Below, piece by piece: positions 53,745 to 64,000 of a stretch of 64,000 nt of DNA (position 1 is the stretch's first letter; each line of letters begins with the position of its first letter). The stretch covers positions 124,001-188,000 of the forward strand of contig BQMJ01000044.1 of assembly GCA_025991245.1 (NCBI GenBank). The letters are read 5' to 3'. The DNA is from Galdieria partita (Eukaryota > Rhodophyta > Bangiophyceae > Galdieriales > Galdieriaceae). The notes under the pieces are model-generated. The model worked only from the letters and a program-made list of their open reading frames with translations, was not told where the DNA came from and ran no database searches. The position numbers and the translations under genes are program-made.

Positions 53745-55087
53745 GTAGTCGTTTACTGTTTTATCTTCCTTTCTTGTTTTTCGGATGTTGGCTTGTCAGT
53801 GGTTTGACTTATTCAAATGGTTCTTTTTGGAGATTATCTTCTTTGAATTATAGTGTACCTTACTGGAAGATACCTGAAACTGAAAGAGAACTTCAACAGA
53901 GTATTCAGAAATTCCTCTTTTCGGTGGAAAGAGCACCTGTTTGGGAACACTACAGTCTTGAGCAATTGGCAGAATGTTTGTATAACGACGTTGATATCGT
54001 ATTTTGGACCCGAGTTCTATCAGGAGTTCAATTGGAGAAGTTTTATTCGCAGTTGATGGATCTGTACTTGAATAGCAATCAATGTCCTCAACTTTTTGTT
54101 ATACATGTACAACACGGCTTGGGTAATAGACTTCGTGTGCTTGCTTCTGCTCTTGCTTATGTACAATTAATACCTTATCTACCTATTCTTATTTGGGAGA
54201 CTGACCACCATATGGGAGCAAAATGGGAAGATTTGTTCGAAGATCTACCCAACGTAGTTATTTCGGATTTAGAAGATGCCTTTGAAAAGGTCTTGAAGAA
54301 TCCAAGTGGGAATTATTATGTTATTGATTACATGAAAATGACCACACAGCAACGATATCCCTTGCCTTTGGATTATGCTATTTTGCAACATATATATTGG
54401 AAAAGCTCTTGTGTATTACGAGTTGTAGGTAGCCAACCACACCTCAATCGTCGTTTTCATCATTTCCTCAAGTCACAGTTTTCTAAACTGATTCCTACGC
54501 AGCCCCTAAAGCAAGCCATTTTGGAAAACTGTCCTAGAGAACCCTTTGTAGCTTTTCATATTCGACGACGTTTGCTTCATGAAGAGACTTTTGTCACGAA
54601 TGATCCTCAATCAGAGTATGGTTATATTTCAGCTCGTTTGATAGACAAATATCGAAGTATGAATAGAGTGATCAACTTTTGTAGCATCGCAGCAAGATTG
54701 CTTTCATTGTATCCTTTCATTGCTATGTACATAGCAGCAGATTCACAACTTTCATATATGCGATGGTTTCAATGTTTACAGAACAAGGTTGCGGTAGATT
54801 CTCGAAGAATCTTTCCGCTTTCTGTTTCCAATTGTGAAAATAGAAGCAGGCTCTGTATACAAAAGGCATTGGTTGATTTGTATTGTCTTTCTAGAGCTGA
54901 AGTTTTGTTTGGAAGTTTTTGGAGCTCCTTTACGGAAGTTGCCCATTATTTGAACTCGAATGATCAATCTTTATTTTACTTGGACACAAATTCATTTTTT
55001 AGGAATGGAAGTATTAAGAATGAAACTAAGTTTCACGTGAACGTGAAAGAGAAATTAGCATACATTTTCTCTGAAGTTGCTTTGTAG
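53732..55087 (+). CDS. NodZ/O-fucosyltransferase-like Golgi glycosyltransferase
   Basis: A type II membrane protein: a short cytoplasmic start, signal anchor (LLFYLPFLFFGCWLVSGL), then a lumenal GT-B-like domain. The donor-site strand has VQHGLGNRLRVLASALAY. Later come AFHIRRRLL, a motif of fucosyltransferases, YIAADSQLSY, and DLYCLSRAEVLFGSFWSSFTEVAHYL. The combination GLGNRLR with HIRR and ADS is typical of NodZ/FUT8-like enzymes. One glycosylation sequon is NGS near residue 29. Intronless, 451 aa. GDP-fucose use is inference from the family; other donors are possible. Confidence 0.72.
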   Translation: MEWNGSRLLFYLPFLFFGCWLVSGLTYSNGSFWRLSSLNYSVPYWKIPETERELQQSIQKFLFSVERAPVWEHYSLEQLAECLYNDVDIVFWTRVLSGVQLEKFYSQLMDLYLNSNQCPQLFVIHVQHGLGNRLRVLASALAYVQLIPYLPILIWETDHHMGAKWEDLFEDLPNVVISDLEDAFEKVLKNPSGNYYVIDYMKMTTQQRYPLPLDYAILQHIYWKSSCVLRVVGSQPHLNRRFHHFLKSQFSKLIPTQPLKQAILENCPREPFVAFHIRRRLLHEETFVTNDPQSEYGYISARLIDKYRSMNRVINFCSIAARLLSLYPFIAMYIAADSQLSYMRWFQCLQNKVAVDSRRIFPLSVSNCENRSRLCIQKALVDLYCLSRAEVLFGSFWSSFTEVAHYLNSNDQSLFYLDTNSFFRNGSIKNETKFHVNVKEKLAYIFSEVAL

Positions 55088-55989
55088 AGGAAATGAAGTA
55101 TTCTATATAAGTAAAGGATGGGTTGATATTTTTCTATTGTGATCTCTGTATTTGATATACTGCTTCTATTATTCATTATTCAAATAATATCAACGACTAG
55201 TTGAATATTGTCATAAAGTGCCTATTGGACTTGGAAAACTTCATGCTCGCAAGGAAAATGTTAGAACTGGTCAGACGTTTAAGGCCAACTATTTGGCTTT
55301 TATTCAAAATGATTTCTATTTTTTGTCATGGAATATAGAAATTAGTTATTGACCTCGGTTCTCATATACTAAATAAACTTATGGAATATAGTCAAGTATG
55401 CAATTTTCATATATTGCTGAGCTATTTGGACAAGTTCTAACTAGTGTGTTTGAAAATGTCACTATATCTCCTTGTCAGCAAAGCTCCTGTCAAAATACTT
55501 TTTAGCCCGAACTTAGAGGTTGAATTTTCCATGAACAGCGTCAAGATTTTTCTATCTGGCAGACTTTTTCAATGAGCATTTTGAAAACCTTTGAATAATA
55601 CTTGGGCTTATAAATACATGTCTTTGCCATCGAAAGTTACTTACAACTAACGAAATCAAATGCAGACAGCCTTCGAAAGCTCCTTTTTTCTATTTTCGTC
55701 TCAACCGATTCTATTTAAAGCTGCTAATGATGTCTCTATTCTGAATCAATAGGTTATCCATTATAGCATGATGATCAATTGTCTAAAAACTTTTTGGATG
55801 CAAAGAACCGTCCTGTTGTCAAAATTTATTAGCTTTGGCGTACTTTCTCTCTATTTGACATATTACCCAAACACTTGCCATTCGAGAAGACTCAACATTC
55901 AAACCTTACAGCTATCCTAACCCTTTGGATAGATTATAAGACTTTTAAAAGATATGCTCTCATCAAAGGTTCGCACAATATCAATTCCC
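55088..55989. other. Gene-poor spacer opening the accessory region
   Basis: About 900 bases of AT-rich sequence without an ORF that I can support. It marks the change from the dense core region to the Crinkler/RHS-like cluster. Confidence 0.5.
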
Positions 55990-58200
55990 TTATTCCAACA
56001 AAACTCGAAAACTTTCCGAGAATCCTTCTCTACAAAGAAACTCGACAAAGCTTGGAACCGATGAACTGGTTTTAGCCTCCTTAAAGGATAATGGAGTAAC
56101 ATAAACAATAATTATGTGGTCTCGCCAATCAACACCTTTCAGATCCAATAAACGAAAATCTATAACTCTTCCAAAATCATCTTTCTCTAGCATGATTGTA
56201 CATTCTTCATTGAAAATCAAGCAAAGTATGTTCAATAACTGACAGTCGCCTTTTACTTCTCTCTGTATCAAATTCTCTCGACTCCTCTTCCTACTACGTC
56301 TTTGGCGACCTTTGGAAAGCTTAGTTGATTTTTGTTCGCTCTTTGTCCTAATAGTTGATAAAATGGCGGATTCTGAGGAATTCCAAACATCTCCCTTGTG
56401 AAAAGGTGGCAGTAAGGCATTTTCCATAGCTGCATAGCCGCTTTTATGGTTGTAGAATGATGATACAGATACTTGAAACAAGTATATATGCCACTGAGAA
56501 TCCACAATATCCACAAAAATATAGTCAAATCGAGAACATTGTTCCGCCAGTAATATCCAACAAGAATGAGTAAACTTCTTCATTGGAGGATCAAATTTAT
56601 TTCCAACCAACCGAACCCAACTGTTACAAGATAAACTCAACTTCTTATAAGGTTTGCTATCCGAGCCGATCGTCACTTCTCTCATATTACTGACAAACCA
56701 TAGAAAGAATAATTCTTTCAAAGTTTGACTCTTTGTACTCTGCTCACTTCTAAAACGTTCAACAAGTTTGATCAAGTAATTCTTAGAAGCATATCTTTTA
56801 AGGAAGGAGGATAGCAAAATATCACGTGCAATGCTGTTGTAAAAACGCAAATAGGAGCGATTCACAACCACCAATAAACCTCGATTCGATATGCTTCATC
56901 AGCAATAATAACATTGGGAACCTTCCAGTGCATGAATAGTTTATATAGCATCGTATAAAAGTCATCCCTAGCTTCTTTATAGCTAAGACTTCTGACATAA
57001 GTTGTATGGCTTTTCTTCATTTCCGGAAAGCATTCTGAGGTAAAATAAGTCTTCAAATTCTCAAATTTAACATACGGAATATCGTTGGCAAGAAACACCA
57101 TTTTGGCTATCATTCTCGGCACCAACCCAGTAAGTTCGACCACTTCTTCTGAATGTTCACGAAGAATGGAGGGATAATCGGGTAGTTCTTGCCACAAGTC
57201 AAATTCTTTGAAACTTAGCCGCTCCAAATATTGTTTGATATCTGCATAACCACTAGGCAAATTATCTTCAAATTGATAATGCTGTGAACCTGCAGTAAGA
57301 ATTCCACAATAAGGCTATTCAAGCAAATGGAAAAGTCATTATAAATAGAGAGAGAGAGAGAGTCATTACTTACTGTACTCATCACTTCAAAATCAGTGTA
57401 AAACTGGAAAAAATCCGGCCATCTGTTTGTTTTATTGCCAAACTCGCCCCACAACGCATTATGTTCATCTACAACCAACATATTGCGTGGCTTCAGTTGC
57501 ATCATAAAGCGACGAATAGCGAAAGCTAGATCCAGAACTTTCTTTTTGATACAAAAATGTATCACGTGCTTAAGAGGAGCGCCGTTTAAAAATTTATAGT
57601 TCCCTGACTCAAAACTCGGCAACTCGTTCATAAAACGGAGAAATTCATGAACAAAGCAATTTCAAGTAAAGTGCAACCATTTGCGAGACGTTCTAATTTC
57701 CGCTAACCATGCTGTTGTGTTTCCAATATATTGCAGGGGAATCCTGCAGTGTCTTGAAAACACAGCTTCCATATACATCTCTACGCTCTTTCCCAGTCCA
57801 CTTGCTGCCGATAGAATATTCTGTCTGCGTGGTAGGCTGGGAGTTGTCATACCAAGGCTTTCTATGAGCCGATTCTATCTCCAAATAAACTCTCGTCTCA
57901 GAAAGATACTGGACATTTTGTCGGCCCTTTTTTCTACTGAAAAATCATCAGAAAACAGCCTGAGAGAAACCAACTGTGCTATGTCTTCAAAAGTTTCTTC
58001 CCCAAGTGTCAAGATTTCTCCTCCAACTTGTATTTTTTCTCCAAGAAATGAAGCAACGGATTTGAACTTACACTCTAGTTGAAGATTAAGTTTGTCAACC
58101 ATACTTTGCTAAAATTTTCGTCAATTTTTAGACCATCTTGAAATATTTCTTCGTATCTAACAGACTCTCCGGACATATTCGAAAAAGTTTCACTAGTCAT
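55990..58200 (-). pseudogene. Crinkler/RHS-type P-loop NTPase-nuclease gene, tandem copy A (apparently broken)
   Basis: Treated as a fossil. The copy runs on the minus strand and is recognisable by near-identical stretches to copy B just upstream of it. Parts in order: an N-terminal region, a P-loop NTPase region with Walker A around SAASGLGKS and Walker B VVDEHNALW, a helical middle region, and a C-terminal nuclease-like domain (FDYIFVDIVD...HIYLFQVSVSS...) that resembles the PD-(D/E)XK end of Crinkler and trypanosome RHS proteins. It is spread over several frames: roughly two to four apparent breaks, some of which may be host-type introns. It looks recent, because similarity to copy B is high. 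An (AG)n microsatellite sits inside at about 57347-57362. Confidence 0.6.
57347..57362. repeat. (AG)n microsatellite
   Basis: About eight AG units within copy A, in a part absent from coding similarity and likely intronic. Confidence 0.75.
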
Positions 58201-58339
58201 CCTTTGACGGCTGCCAAACATTCACAAAAACAACTTGTGCAATTCAACACAAACTTTAAAAGTTTATAGAGTTGTATAGTTTATACAATTTTCTTTAAAG
58301 ATATACTTTGGAATTCAAACAACGAGGATATCGCTCTGT

Positions 58340-60196
58340 CGGTAATATTTAACAGGAATGAGTAAACCTTTTCATTGGAGGATCAAATTCATCTCTAATC
58401 AACCGAACCCAACTACTACAAGATAAACTCAAGTTTCTATACGGTTTGCTATCGGAACGGATAGTCACTTCTTCCACATTACAGACAAACCATAGTAAGA
58501 ATATTCTTCAAAAGTTTGACTCTTTATTCTCTATCCATTTCGATAACGTTCAGCAAGTTCAGCCAAGTACTTCTCAGAAGCATATCTTTCAAGGAAAGAG
58601 GATAACAAGATGTCGCGTGCAACGCTATTATAAAAGCGCAAGTAGATGCGATCCACTACAACTAATAAACCTCGACTAATATATGCTCCGTCTGCAATAG
58701 TAATATTGGGTTTAGTTCTATCCATGAATAGCTTATAAAGCATAGAATCAAAATCTCGCTTTTCTTCTTCAGACCTAAGTCCATCGAGATAGTCATTATG
58801 CCTTCTTATCATTTCACAATACACTTTTGAGGTGAATTCAACCCTCAAATCTTCAAAACTAGCATCAGGATGATCGTTGGCCAGAGCAACCATTCTGGCT
58901 ATCATTATAGGCACCAACCCAGTAAGTTCGACCACTTCATCTGAATGTTGACGAAGAATAGAGGGATAATCAGATAAATCTTCCCACAAGTCAAATTCTT
59001 TGAAACTTAGCGGCTCCAAATAGTGTTTGACCTTACTATAACCACTACGCAAATTATCTTCAAATTGATGATGCTGTGAACCTGCAAGAAGAACTCCACA
59101 ATAAGGCTATTCAAGTAAATAAAAAAGTCATCATAAAACAAGAGAGAACCATGACTTACTGTATTCATTACTTCAAACTCAGTGTAAAACTGGAAAAAAT
59201 CCGGCCATCTATTTATGTTACGACCAAACTCGCTCCACAACGCATTATGTTCATCAACAATTAACATATTGCGTGGTGCAAGCTCTATCATAACACGACG
59301 AATAGCAAACGCTAGATTCAGATCTTTCCCTTTCATGGCAAAATAAATGACATTTTTAAGAGGAGCACCATTCAAAAAACTATATCGAGATGAAATGAAT
59401 TCTGGTAAGCCATCTACGATATTTGCATTCATAAAAAGCAACATTTTCAAGTAACGGGAAACCATTTGAGAGATGTTGCTACAGTTCTTCAACCACGCCT
59501 CTGCGTTTCCAATATACTGCAGGGGAATCCTGCAGTGCCTTGAAAACACAGCGGCCATATAGAGCTCTACGCTCTTTCCTAGACCACTAGCTGCAGAAAC
59601 TATGATCTGCTGGGGTGGAGGACTGCAACCTTTTGCATCAAGACTTTCAATGTGTCTATTCCACCTCTTGATAAACTCTCGTCTCAGAAAGATTCTCGAA
59701 ATATTACCAGGACTTGGCTGAACTGGAAAATCTTCGGGAAACTTCTTGGGAACAAGCAACGGTGCAACGTCTTCAAAAGTTTCTTCTCCAACTTTGAAAA
59801 CTTTACTTCCTACTTGTATTTTTTCTCCAAGAACTGACGCAACAGTTTTGAACAAACACTCTTGTTGAAGATAAGGCAAGTTTGTCAACCATACGTTGCT
59901 GAACTTTTCGTCAATTTTAACATCGTCTGGTACAAATATCTCTCTGAAGTCAATATATCTTTCATTGTCTCTGCCACGACCATTTATGACTGAAGCAAGA
60001 ATAACTCTTCGACGACCGAAACTAGAACGCTTCTTGTCAAAACACGACAAAGATTTTGTAAAGCTTCTATTCCATAAATGACACTCTTTGGTTCTACAAA
60101 ACACACCTTAGTTTCGAATGGATACTGAACATTGGCTGGGGAAAGACATGTAGAATGAAACGAAAAAGCAAAGCAACCAACAAGCATTGCAACCAT
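58340..60196 (-). pseudogene. Crinkler/RHS-type P-loop NTPase gene, tandem copy B (lacks C-terminal nuclease part)
   Basis: Treated as a fossil. The long first block (59007-60104) carries the leader, Walker A SAASGLGKS, LQYIGNAEAW and Walker B IVDEHNALW; a second block (58531-59052) carries the helical middle region. A host-type short intron probably lies between the blocks. Similarity to copy A continues past the last stop to about 58340 and then ends, so the nuclease-like end is missing. A short signal-peptide-like ORF lies just upstream (about 60107-60196). Few breaks apart from the truncation, so this copy looks young. The family assignment rests on the ASGLGKS ... YIGN ... DEHN pattern seen in Crinkler/RHS-type ATPases. 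Confidence 0.55.
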
Positions 60197-61956
60197 CCAA
60201 CGTTATCTCACAATCTCGAAACCCGGCTGGATGGACGATTGCTCTAAAGCCAATCAATAATGATATAATCATTGTCTACTGAATTGTTGTTTGCAAACAA
60301 AGAAAACCCTAAAAGTTTCACAAAGTTTAAACTAAGTATGTTTGATTAGAAAAATTGTCTTTCAACGAACAAGTGAAAGCTACAATTTGAGTAATTTTAT
60401 TTCCCACTATGGATGGTGTTTGACTTGCTGTTTCAAAGAGAAATATTGTACTGCCTTCTCTTAGTTACCATGTTTAGAATGTTGTAAAGTTTGCAAAAGC
60501 ACGTTGTTACTTATTCAATTTTTATGTCTTGATAATAACTATATACAGCATTCTAGGAGTATCCTTGACAGTTGTTCATTGTTTACGAAAATTGCCAAAG
60601 TGCATCGTATGCTAAGATAGAAACGACTCCCTTGCATATAGTGGATAAGCATTTCTAACACAAACTTTGAATCTTTCTTATGAAAAATATGCTTTCAACT
60701 TACCCAGAATTGGTTTGTCTGATACTCTCATACAGTTTATCGTCTCAATAAGAGTCGTTTACAATGTATTTGTCTGGTTTATTTTCAGATGATTGCTTTG
60801 TTTTCCAAAAAATGTTGACGCACTATATATATGGCAAGTTTTGACTATTTACCAAAAGGGATTTTCATTTAAAGTCTTTTTCCGTCAGGCTCAATTTGTT
60901 TTGCTTTCTAAGTGACAATAAGTAAAAATACTGCTCTTCAAGACATCCATAGAATGAATTCATTTGAACTAAACACCAATTTGCAAGTCATTGAAGAGAA
61001 ACTGTTTCTTCTCAGACAACACTCACATGGAGCGATATCATCTCAAGACAATATATGCAAGAGTTTTGAAACAACAGTAGGTCAACAAACTATAAAACAA
61101 CCAAGGTCGAGTTGTACGAAATGTCATTCTGTAAAAGCAAAGGACCTAACATATTTCCAAGAAATTTTTTGAATAACAATTTGAAGACTTTATTCAAAGG
61201 TAAAATGTCAAATGTTGTTATGATTACGAGTTAGTCTTGGGTAGCTTATAATAAATGATTGATTGAGTGCTAAAACATCCATTGATTCATTTTTAAATGA
61301 CTATCAAGTTGCGCATATCACTTTGTCCGGATTCATGATCAACCGGTATCTATGATTCCATCACAACTTTGCATAATTTTCTCTAAAAAGGCGTGCGTAT
61401 CTTTCTTCTTGAAAAATACGATCAATATTTTCTTGGAGCATTCATTCAATCCAATTACGTGCGTAGCTTGATAGAATACTTTCAATTCCTTCTTGGAATA
61501 AATTATATCTTACCTGCACATTTTCTTCTCGGATCTTTGCGTCAAATAAAACGAAACTATAAGTTGACAGCTCCAGAATGTCCAACTAGTCCCCTTTGAT
61601 GGTTGCACCAGTTGGACTTCATTCAAACAGAGCTGTCAATTGCAAAGATATGAATGATCAAACTCAATATGGTCTCTGACATTGTATTTGCAAGTAGCAT
61701 AAAGATAACAATATTCTAAACTATGTTCTCGTGATAAGAAAAGTAAACAGTTAATACTCTTTTATGCATACACTTTGTGATTGAAAGAATCTGTGAAAAA
61801 GAATGACAAGTGATGTAGGTCATTAAATGACTTTCGACACTGTCCTATGACAATCATGACACATTTTAGAATACCACTAGTACATTTCAAACATATTTAA
61901 TTCAAATGTTCCAGAGATAATTATCGAATGAACAATTGACTATACGAATTCAAACT
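60197..61956. other. 1.76-kb gene-poor region
   Basis: AT-rich sequence. An 86-codon plus-strand ORF (60912-61172) has a CTKC pair but no recognisable domain and no splice support; a 68-codon ORF (61393-61599) is also unsupported. I see no tRNA, terminal repeats or transposase remains. Confidence 0.45.
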
Positions 61957-64000
61957 TTATTGCCAACTTAAGAAACTGTGACGAGCTCTTCGAAGTAAGT
62001 CGGGTCCAAAATCCCCAAAAAGGGGACGATCAGTAGAAGAGAATGCTCTTTCAAGTCCATTCAATATTTCTTTGTCAATGAGCATTTCTACATCTCTTTC
62101 ACAAAGAATAACAAGCTCACAATTGGAAGGAATCGTAAAAGATTCACTTTCAATAGACATTCCACTACTGTAACAACGACTTTGATCACCCAACTCGCTT
62201 GCAACATTGAATGACAATTTTGTACCAACTACAATAAGCATACAATGATTCTTATCAGGTGCGTTGGATAAAACTTGATTAGAAACAGGAACAAGAAATT
62301 TTTCTGCTTCTTCAATAATATCTGACCAGCCAATTCGTTCAGAATTCCAACGACCTTTGCAAGCAACTCCCACAATAAGAACTTTAGAATCAACGGGAGA
62401 TTGCAATTTGAATATAATATCAGGACTACGCGAATTGGTGTCTACTGGAATATAAACTCTATCAAAATAAAGTGCTTCTTGAATATTCTTGTTCCATTCA
62501 TTACTTCCATAAGTTTTCCGTTTCTTGTTTGATTCACTCCTTGATTCAGAAACACCAACAGATCTCATGTAATCAAGGGGTGAAGGTTCCCTGATGGGAA
62601 GTTTCATTTCTTTAAATACGGCGGACAACTGACATAACAACTCCCTAAACTCATTTCGTACTTTGGACGAAAGCATCAAAATAAGTCGGATAGCAACAAT
62701 TCCTTCAAATACTCGACACTTTGAAGAAAAGAAGCAATCAACTGGCTCTAATTTGAGTGATCCAAGAAGTATCTGTTCCAATAACGAGAGAGATGATAGA
62801 TGCTCAAAGTTTCCAACGAAAACCTTTGGAATCAGCACTTGAAAAGTATCCTGATCAATAGGGTATCGATAGAGTCCCATTTCATTAACAGCGTCAAACA
62901 AATAACATTCCGAGTTTAGTTCATCATATAGTTTGAAAGGTATATGAAACAGAGCCATCATCAATAATATGCCAAATTCAGTCTTTTTATCCTCGTCTGA
63001 AGTTGATATGTGTTGTATAAAAGGTTCAGCACAGATTCTTTGGAAACCATCCTCATTCATACATGACAAACATTCATCTTTCGACCTAAAAGATTGTCCT
63101 CTTGTTTGTACATAATTCAAAAGCATATTCACTGCACGAGTAACCAAACCAGGGACTCCACCGGTACATTCCAATAGTGCCTCTGCCAATTCATCTACTG
63201 AAAACGAAGAACTACATAGAATATCACAAACTCGATAATGAAACTGTTCTTCGAGATGACTTTTTTCAAGGAATTCAACGATATTGGAAGAGCTTAAAGG
63301 TGATAACGAAATAAAATGTAGTAACACCCTTGGTTCAACAGTTACAGAATTCTTAATTCTTAAACCCTCGCTTTTTCCAACAACAATAAAGAATACATTG
63401 TCTTGTTTACAGAGTCTCCGAACAATACCGAAGAAGTCGTTGTATGGAAAAACTTCACCATCTTGGGTCCTTTCGAAATCAAATTCACCGTAGCTTTCAT
63501 CTAGAGCACCAATCTCATCAAACACCACAAGAAGATATTGATTGGTAGGAATGTTTAATTTATCTCGCAACAGTGCTACTAGATTTGAGGGTTCCATTTC
63601 CACAGTTTCGAAGGCTTGTCTCTTTCGCATAACTGGAACACCAATTCGAGAGCAGGCGTTCTTGACCATCAAGTAGTAGATTGCCCATTCTAGACTTCTT
63701 TCCTCAGGGTCGGTTTGTTCAAGATCTCTCAAGTCCACGTACAAAAGGTTGGAAGTTTTCAACTTATCTAAAAACTCTTTCTTGGAAGAGTTCGAAGCAA
63801 AAGAAGCAATGGAAGTTTCACTAAACCTCCGTATCAACTCCAAATAGTTAACACAAAAAGTAGTCTTGCCGGATCCAAACATATGAGGCGCGAATGGAAC
63901 GGTCAAACGGTAATTGAGGCTGCTTGATTGACCCTTAAGTTGCTTTCGGTTTTTGTGAAGTTCGTAAAGTTTTCTTGTAACAAGAGAAACATCCTCTTCA
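61957..64000 (-). CDS. Crinkler/RHS-like P-loop NTPase with nuclease-like C-terminus (5' end outside window)
   Basis: An open frame of about 680 residues continues past the window edge, so the start is unknown; the first ATG-like position inside is not trusted. Walker A is MFGSGKTTF and Walker B is YLLVVFDEIGAL, followed by FFIVVGKSEGL, a sensor-like strand, and a winged-helix-like part. The C-terminal third has SPDIIFKLQS and KVLIVGVACKGR, placed where a PD-(D/E)XK nuclease would have its acid and Lys. A basic ESNKKRKTYG stretch may be a nuclear signal. This layout fits Crinkler-type effectors, but it is distant from copies A and B. No break is seen. Confidence 0.55.
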   Translation of the reverse strand, partial: EEDVSLVTRKLYELHKNRKQLKGQSSSLNYRLTVPFAPHMFGSGKTTFCVNYLELIRRFSETSIASFASNSSKKEFLDKLKTSNLLYVDLRDLEQTDPEERSLEWAIYYLMVKNACSRIGVPVMRKRQAFETVEMEPSNLVALLRDKLNIPTNQYLLVVFDEIGALDESYGEFDFERTQDGEVFPYNDFFGIVRRLCKQDNVFFIVVGKSEGLRIKNSVTVEPRVLLHFISLSPLSSSNIVEFLEKSHLEEQFHYRVCDILCSSSFSVDELAEALLECTGGVPGLVTRAVNMLLNYVQTRGQSFRSKDECLSCMNEDGFQRICAEPFIQHISTSDEDKKTEFGILLMMALFHIPFKLYDELNSECYLFDAVNEMGLYRYPIDQDTFQVLIPKVFVGNFEHLSSLSLLEQILLGSLKLEPVDCFFSSKCRVFEGIVAIRLILMLSSKVRNEFRELLCQLSAVFKEMKLPIREPSPLDYMRSVGVSESRSESNKKRKTYGSNEWNKNIQEALYFDRVYIPVDTNSRSPDIIFKLQSPVDSKVLIVGVACKGRWNSERIGWSDIIEEAEKFLVPVSNQVLSNAPDKNHCMLIVVGTKLSFNVASELGDQSRCYSSGMSIESESFTIPSNCELVILCERDVEMLIDKEILNGLERAFSSTDRPLFGDFGPDLLRRARHSFLSWQ

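Noticed and set aside
55088-55989. Search for transposon or LTR remains at the edge of the accessory region
   Set aside because: No terminal repeats, target-site duplications or polymerase motifs could be seen.
60912-61172. 86-codon ORF with CTKC pair in the gene-poor region
   Set aside because: No second Cys pair at useful spacing and no family similarity; cannot be supported as a gene.
1-64000. CRISPR array, rRNA, riboswitch or prophage
   Set aside because: No regularly spaced repeats, no rRNA-like blocks and no phage gene order; not expected in nuclear DNA.

Overview
The window looks like nuclear DNA of a compact, intron-rich unicellular eukaryote with a plastid, most likely a red alga of the Galdieria / Cyanidiophyceae type. 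The grounds are: about 25 gene-dense kilobase-scale genes on both strands; many very short GT...AG introns (mostly 45-60 nt) that restore exact reading frames; a nuclear tRNA with a Pol III terminator; and several plastid-type proteins (RelA/SpoT homologue, CYP38 lumenal cyclophilin, KEA-type K+/H+ antiporter, membrane rubredoxin). The species itself is inference.

Layout. 1-453 is the 3' end of a PIP-box protein. 1.4-5.9 kb holds a ChAPs/exomer-like protein (-) and an MKP1-like phosphatase (+). 6.6 kb is tRNA-Pro(CGG). 6.9-9.9 kb has a CyP33-type RRM protein, a DnaJ-type zinc-finger protein and a cytochrome P450. 9.9-15 kb has a FUSC/BRE4-like transporter (one gene once a 50-nt intron is removed) and an APR-like thioredoxin-fold protein. 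15-20.7 kb has a stand-alone helicase-associated-repeat protein, a RelA/SpoT homologue and a PRA1 protein. 20.8-28.7 kb has an ADD/PHD + HARE-HTH chromatin protein, an XRCC2-like RAD51 paralogue, a membrane rubredoxin, a BRAP2-like ubiquitin ligase, a TENA/THI-4 protein and a 2-oxoglutarate oxygenase. 28.8-39.8 kb has an AFG2/SPATA5-like AAA ATPase, a duplicated Cys/Tyr-rich secreted protein, a CUE-SANT-U-box protein, CYP38 and KEA. 39.8-47.1 kb has a gamma-tubulin complex component, an alpha/beta hydrolase, a bacterial-type two-domain ABC permease with a putative plastid presequence, and a steroid 5-alpha-reductase. 47.1-55.1 kb has exportin-T, a DPP8/9-type peptidase and a NodZ-like glycosyltransferase.

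The last 9 kb (55.1-64.0 kb) changes character. It is gene-poor and carries three members of a P-loop NTPase family with a QVS/PD-(D/E)XK-like tail, which I place with the Crinkler/RHS effector class. Two are tandem copies with signs of decay; the third is open to the window edge.

Gene order follows a strict alternating rule: minus genes are paired head-to-head with plus genes over 38-300 bp, and tail-to-tail with the next plus gene over 20-160 bp. In one case the two stop codons overlap. This implies shared bidirectional promoters and antisense 3' ends. The most unusual points are the 2OG-oxygenase/TENA pair separated by one in-frame TGA and a single codon, the ABC permease with a GC-AG intron, the CUE-SANT-U-box architecture, the duplicated CxxxCxxCxxC secreted protein and the Crinkler/RHS-like cluster.
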